Assembly: GCA_903899865.1 (NCBI GenBank) | Contig: CAIUKZ010000326.1 | Coordinates: forward strand, 1 to 7,763 | Source of the DNA: an uncultured Bacteroidales bacterium | GTDB lineage: Bacteria; Bacteroidota; Bacteroidia; Bacteroidales; Paludibacteraceae | Length of the DNA: 7,763 nucleotides | Direction: 5' to 3' | Part shown: piece by piece, positions 6,241 through 7,763 of the stretch | Position numbering within the stretch: position 1 is the first letter of the stretch | How the letters are laid out: every line of letters starts with the position of its first letter | Translations under genes and position numbers: made by a program | The notes under the pieces: model-generated | Database searches by the model: none | What the model was told of the DNA's origin: nothing | The model's input: only the letters and a program-made list of their open reading frames with translations

Positions 6241-7326
6241 TCAGAATGGAAATTTAGCTGAAAGATTTTTTTTGGAGCGAATGAATAAATTCGTCACTTC
6301 GAAAGTTCCATTACTTGTCAATGGAATTTCAACCATCGACTCGCTATAAGCAGCAATTTTAATACTTACGCCATCAGCAGATTTTAAAAGAAATGGGACA
6401 TCCGAAATATTTGACACGCGGTACACTTTTTCCTTCGTATTTTCGGACATCAAATTACATTTGACTGATGCCATAAAAAACTCGCGCAAAAACTCTTCTT
6501 TCCCAGCCAAATACTGACCAAACCAAGCAATGGTGCGTCGTGCAAAAAGAGCCTCTTTCAATGCTGATTCGCTATTTTCAGTGGCCAACACCAAAGTCAT
6601 TGGGCGGTGTTGTTTGTTCAAGTCATACTGATTTTGAACCAAACCATGTATGTCAGATGCTGCAGTATAAGCAATGCCCTTTTGGTCGCACCAATCGAAA
6701 GCTATCGGATAATACTCTTGTTCGTTGAACACTTCCACTGCATGCAACATCCCCTTTTCCAACAATTCGGTATGTACGTCCCACCATTTACAAGTATCAG
6801 GTTGTTGTGCCTTCCATCCCGGATGATTCCAAATAATGAAAGCCCCTTGCTTCTTGGCAGCTTCGAAAGCATCCATGTAGTTGGGGGTGTCCAGTTCATT
6901 CGTGTTGGTAATAAATAAAGCATTAAAATGTCCAGGCGCCATTTTTCGGGTTATTTCAGCCCCTTTAATCAGAAGGATGCCTTTTTTATCAGCATGTGGT
7001 TTTGCAATATCAAAAGAAGAATTATCATCACCACCCACAAACTTTTTGGAAGGATTGTTTTCAATATGATCAGTAATCGCTATCACATCAAGTCCTTCTT
7101 GCCATGCCTCATCCACACGCACAGTAGGCCACACCACACCATCCGAAAAAACAGTGTGCATGTGAAAATCACACTTTAGAGTTTTGTAACCCATCAAGTT
7201 AGGAACATGAATAAACTTACGACTATTGTCGCGAGTAAATCCAGCAATTCTGACATTGTTCATGTTTTGAGCCATTAAACCTACAGAACAGAAAAAACAA
7301 GCTAGCAGAAAAAATTTTGTTTTCAT
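6241..7326 (-). CDS. Secreted PHP-domain metallophosphoesterase
   Basis: PHP-fold enzymes use two or three metal ions to hydrolyse phosphomono- or diesters. The 361-residue protein starts with a signal peptide (MKTK, hydrophobic core at about 5-16, likely cut after LMA before Q20), so it should act in the periplasm or outside the cell. The metal-ligand motifs look complete: H55 and H57 (DFHMH), D62 (SDG), D86-H87 (ITDH), E124 (KGAE), H168 (WNHPG), D225 and H227 (SDIHG). H133 lies near the centre. The last 90 or so residues are beta-rich and may form a small Ig-like domain, as seen in secreted Bacteroidota PHP phosphodiesterase-like proteins. The ATG at 7326 has an AT-rich leader without Shine-Dalgarno. 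Its stop is 25 bp before the FAD dehydrogenase gene, so it probably heads the operon. Its substrate is not apparent; an adjacent but unrelated gene is also possible. Confidence 0.9.
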   Translation of the reverse strand: MKTKFFLLACFFCSVGLMAQNMNNVRIAGFTRDNSRKFIHVPNLMGYKTLKCDFHMHTVFSDGVVWPTVRVDEAWQEGLDVIAITDHIENNPSKKFVGGDDNSSFDIAKPHADKKGILLIKGAEITRKMAPGHFNALFITNTNELDTPNYMDAFEAAKKQGAFIIWNHPGWKAQQPDTCKWWDVHTELLEKGMLHAVEVFNEQEYYPIAFDWCDQKGIAYTAASDIHGLVQNQYDLNKQHRPMTLVLATENSESALKEALFARRTIAWFGQYLAGKEEFLREFFMASVKCNLMSENTKEKVYRVSNISDVPFLLKSADGVSIKIAAYSESMVEIPLTSNGTFEVTNLFIRSKKNLSAKFPF

Positions 7327-7377
7327 TTGTTGTAATTGTTTGGTGGATAATTATTTGTTTAAATTTATATCTACTTA

Positions 7378-7394
7378 GGGTCTGCTTAAAAACT
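7378..7394 (+). repeat. Left terminal inverted repeat
   Basis: GGGTCTGCTTAAAAACT is the reverse complement of 7715-7731 except for one base (T here, G in the other copy read in the same orientation). Confidence 0.75.
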
Positions 7395-7493
7395 TATAAA
7401 TATCTATTATACAGCCATATAATTGATTTTATCCTATCGTAACTGCAAGTGTTTATTGCATGTTTGTTCATTTTATTTGCACTTAACATAGAA

Positions 7494-7510
7494 TAATCCC
7501 GTAGGGATTA
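7494..7510. repeat. Hairpin 1 in element (TAATCCC-GTA-GGGATTA)
   Basis: This is a perfect 7-bp stem with a 3-nt GTA centre, the first of the palindromes inside the MITE-like element. It is followed directly by ACC and then the second hairpin. Confidence 0.75.
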
Positions 7511-7521
7511 ACCATGGATAA

Positions 7522-7540
7522 CCCCCAATGTAATTGGGGG
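7522..7540. repeat. Hairpin 2 in element (CCCCCAAT-GTA-ATTGGGGG)
   Basis: This is a perfect 8-bp stem with the same GTA centre as hairpin 1. CCAT (7512-7515) and ATGG (7541-7544) could extend the stem outward across a 6-nt one-sided bulge. Confidence 0.75.
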
Positions 7541-7563
7541 ATGGAGTACAAAGTCGAAAACAG

Positions 7564-7620
7564 AACCCCGTAGTGGGTTCACCTACAATCACTCTGTAGG
7601 GTTCAACCCACTACGGGGTT
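7564..7620. repeat. Hairpin 3 in element (long stem)
   Basis: A perfect 16-bp inverted repeat, AACCCCGTAGTGGGTT at 7564-7579 against AACCCACTACGGGGTT at 7605-7620, encloses a second 6-bp stem (CCTACA 7582-7587 with TGTAGG 7595-7600). The loop is 7 nt. This is the strongest secondary structure in the window. Confidence 0.85.
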
Positions 7621-7637
7621 GATATTTTAGGGCATTC

Positions 7638-7687
7638 ACATCCCCCAGTTGCGCTTCGCTTACTGGGGTCCCGTTAAGTCGGGATGT
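7638..7687. repeat. Branched hairpin 4 in element
   Basis: An outer stem ACATCCC (7638-7644) with GGGATGT (7681-7687) encloses CCCCAGT (7643-7649) pairing with ACTGGGG (7662-7668), and TCCCG (7669-7673) pairing with CGGGA (7680-7684). The arms partly overlap, so the sequence can switch between an outer stem and two inner hairpins. Confidence 0.6.
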
Positions 7688-7703
7688 ACCATTATCCACA
7701 GTT

Positions 7704-7718
7704 AACTCCTATGGAGTT
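7704..7718. repeat. Hairpin 5 in element (AACTCC-TAT-GGAGTT)
   Basis: This is a perfect 6-bp stem with a 3-nt TAT centre. Its right arm overlaps the inner end of the right terminal inverted repeat. It has the same short-loop design as hairpins 1 and 2. Confidence 0.65.
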
Positions 7719-7731
7719 TTTCAGCAGACCC
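7715..7731 (-). repeat. Right terminal inverted repeat
   Basis: Read on the minus strand this is GGGTCTGCTGAAAAACT, one mismatch from the left end at 7378-7394. It is immediately preceded, inside the element, by the AACTCC/GGAGTT hairpin, whose right arm runs into the repeat. Confidence 0.75.
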
Positions 7732-7737
7732 TACTTA

Positions 7738-7763
7738 ATATCAATCAATATCTATCAATATCA
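7738..7763. repeat. AT-rich decamer repeat running off the window end
   Basis: ATATCAATCA, ATATCTATCA and ATATCA follow each other directly, about 2.6 copies of a 10-bp unit with one mismatch. It begins immediately after the element's right direct repeat and is cut by the window edge, so its full extent is unknown. Confidence 0.5.

Larger units (their letters stand above)
7378..7731. mobile_element. MITE-like non-coding element with TIRs and direct-repeat flanks
   Basis: About 354 bp is bounded by 17-bp terminal inverted repeats matching at 16 of 17 positions (GGGTCTGCT, then T or G, then AAAAACT). It is flanked on both sides by the direct repeat CTACTTA (7371-7377 and 7731-7737). The outer C of the right copy overlaps the TIR, so the true target duplication is 6 or 7 bp. 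No open reading frame of note is inside; the right two thirds is a series of hairpins. This is what a non-autonomous transposon mobilised by a related insertion sequence would look like. No transposase is in the window, and I cannot name the parent family with confidence. It ends 51 bp upstream of the PHP start codon and accounts for most of the 437-bp gene-free stretch 7327-7763. Confidence 0.7.

Noticed and set aside
7360..7367. TAAATTTA as the -7 element of the PHP/ETF operon promoter
   Set aside because: It differs from TAnnTTTG in its last base, is itself palindromic AT-rich sequence, and has only a T-run inside the TIR as a possible -33; too weak to list as a feature.
7494..7620. CRISPR-like repeat cluster
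   Set aside because: The palindromes differ in sequence and length, there are no equal spacers, and no cas genes are present; the terminal repeats point to a transposable element instead.

Overview
The window looks like a piece of a Bacteroidota chromosome (Cytophagales- or Sphingobacteria-like, not resolved further). The evidence is a consensus-like Bacteroidota promoter core (TACCTTTG) before the efflux gene, start codons mostly lacking a Shine-Dalgarno sequence and preceded by AT-rich leaders, a signal peptide ending in the Bacteroidota-style ...LMA|Q, and a MATE transporter of the type common in that phylum. All six protein genes lie on the minus strand, so transcription runs from high to low coordinates.

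Reading in the direction of transcription: 7738-7763 is a short AT-rich decamer repeat at the window edge. 7371-7737 is a non-coding element with matched terminal inverted repeats, a 7-bp flanking direct repeat and a chain of hairpins; it looks like a MITE (a non-autonomous transposon). Next comes a tight four-gene cluster: a secreted PHP-fold metallophosphoesterase (7326-6241), a DAO-family FAD dehydrogenase related to sarcosine/dimethylglycine dehydrogenases (6215-4986), etfB (4984-4217) and a ferredoxin-fused etfA (4220-3009). The gaps are 25 bp, 1 bp and a 4-bp ATGA overlap, so this is very probably one operon. A palindrome and a weak terminator-like hairpin follow etfA. Then come a MATE efflux gene with its own promoter and an overlapping inverted repeat (2853-1531), an 88-bp degenerate tandem repeat of an octamer (1523-1436), and radA (1423-56).

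The most interesting biology is the oxidoreductase/ETF cluster. EtfB carries the DGDTAQVGP-type signature of electron-bifurcating ETFs, not the DDDCNQTG type of mitochondrial/aerobic ETFs. EtfA carries an N-terminal two-cluster ferredoxin domain, as described for the EtfA subunits of caffeyl-CoA reductase and ETF-linked lactate dehydrogenase in Acetobacterium. The partner encoded here is neither an acyl-CoA dehydrogenase nor a GlcD-type lactate dehydrogenase but a DAO-fold amine/hydroxy-acid-type dehydrogenase. I infer a dehydrogenase-ETF complex that may confurcate electrons from ferredoxin and an organic substrate to NAD+. The substrate is not visible in the sequence. The linked secreted PHP enzyme may supply it, but that is speculation.

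The two non-coding repeats (the octamer array and the hairpin-chain element) are the other points worth following up.
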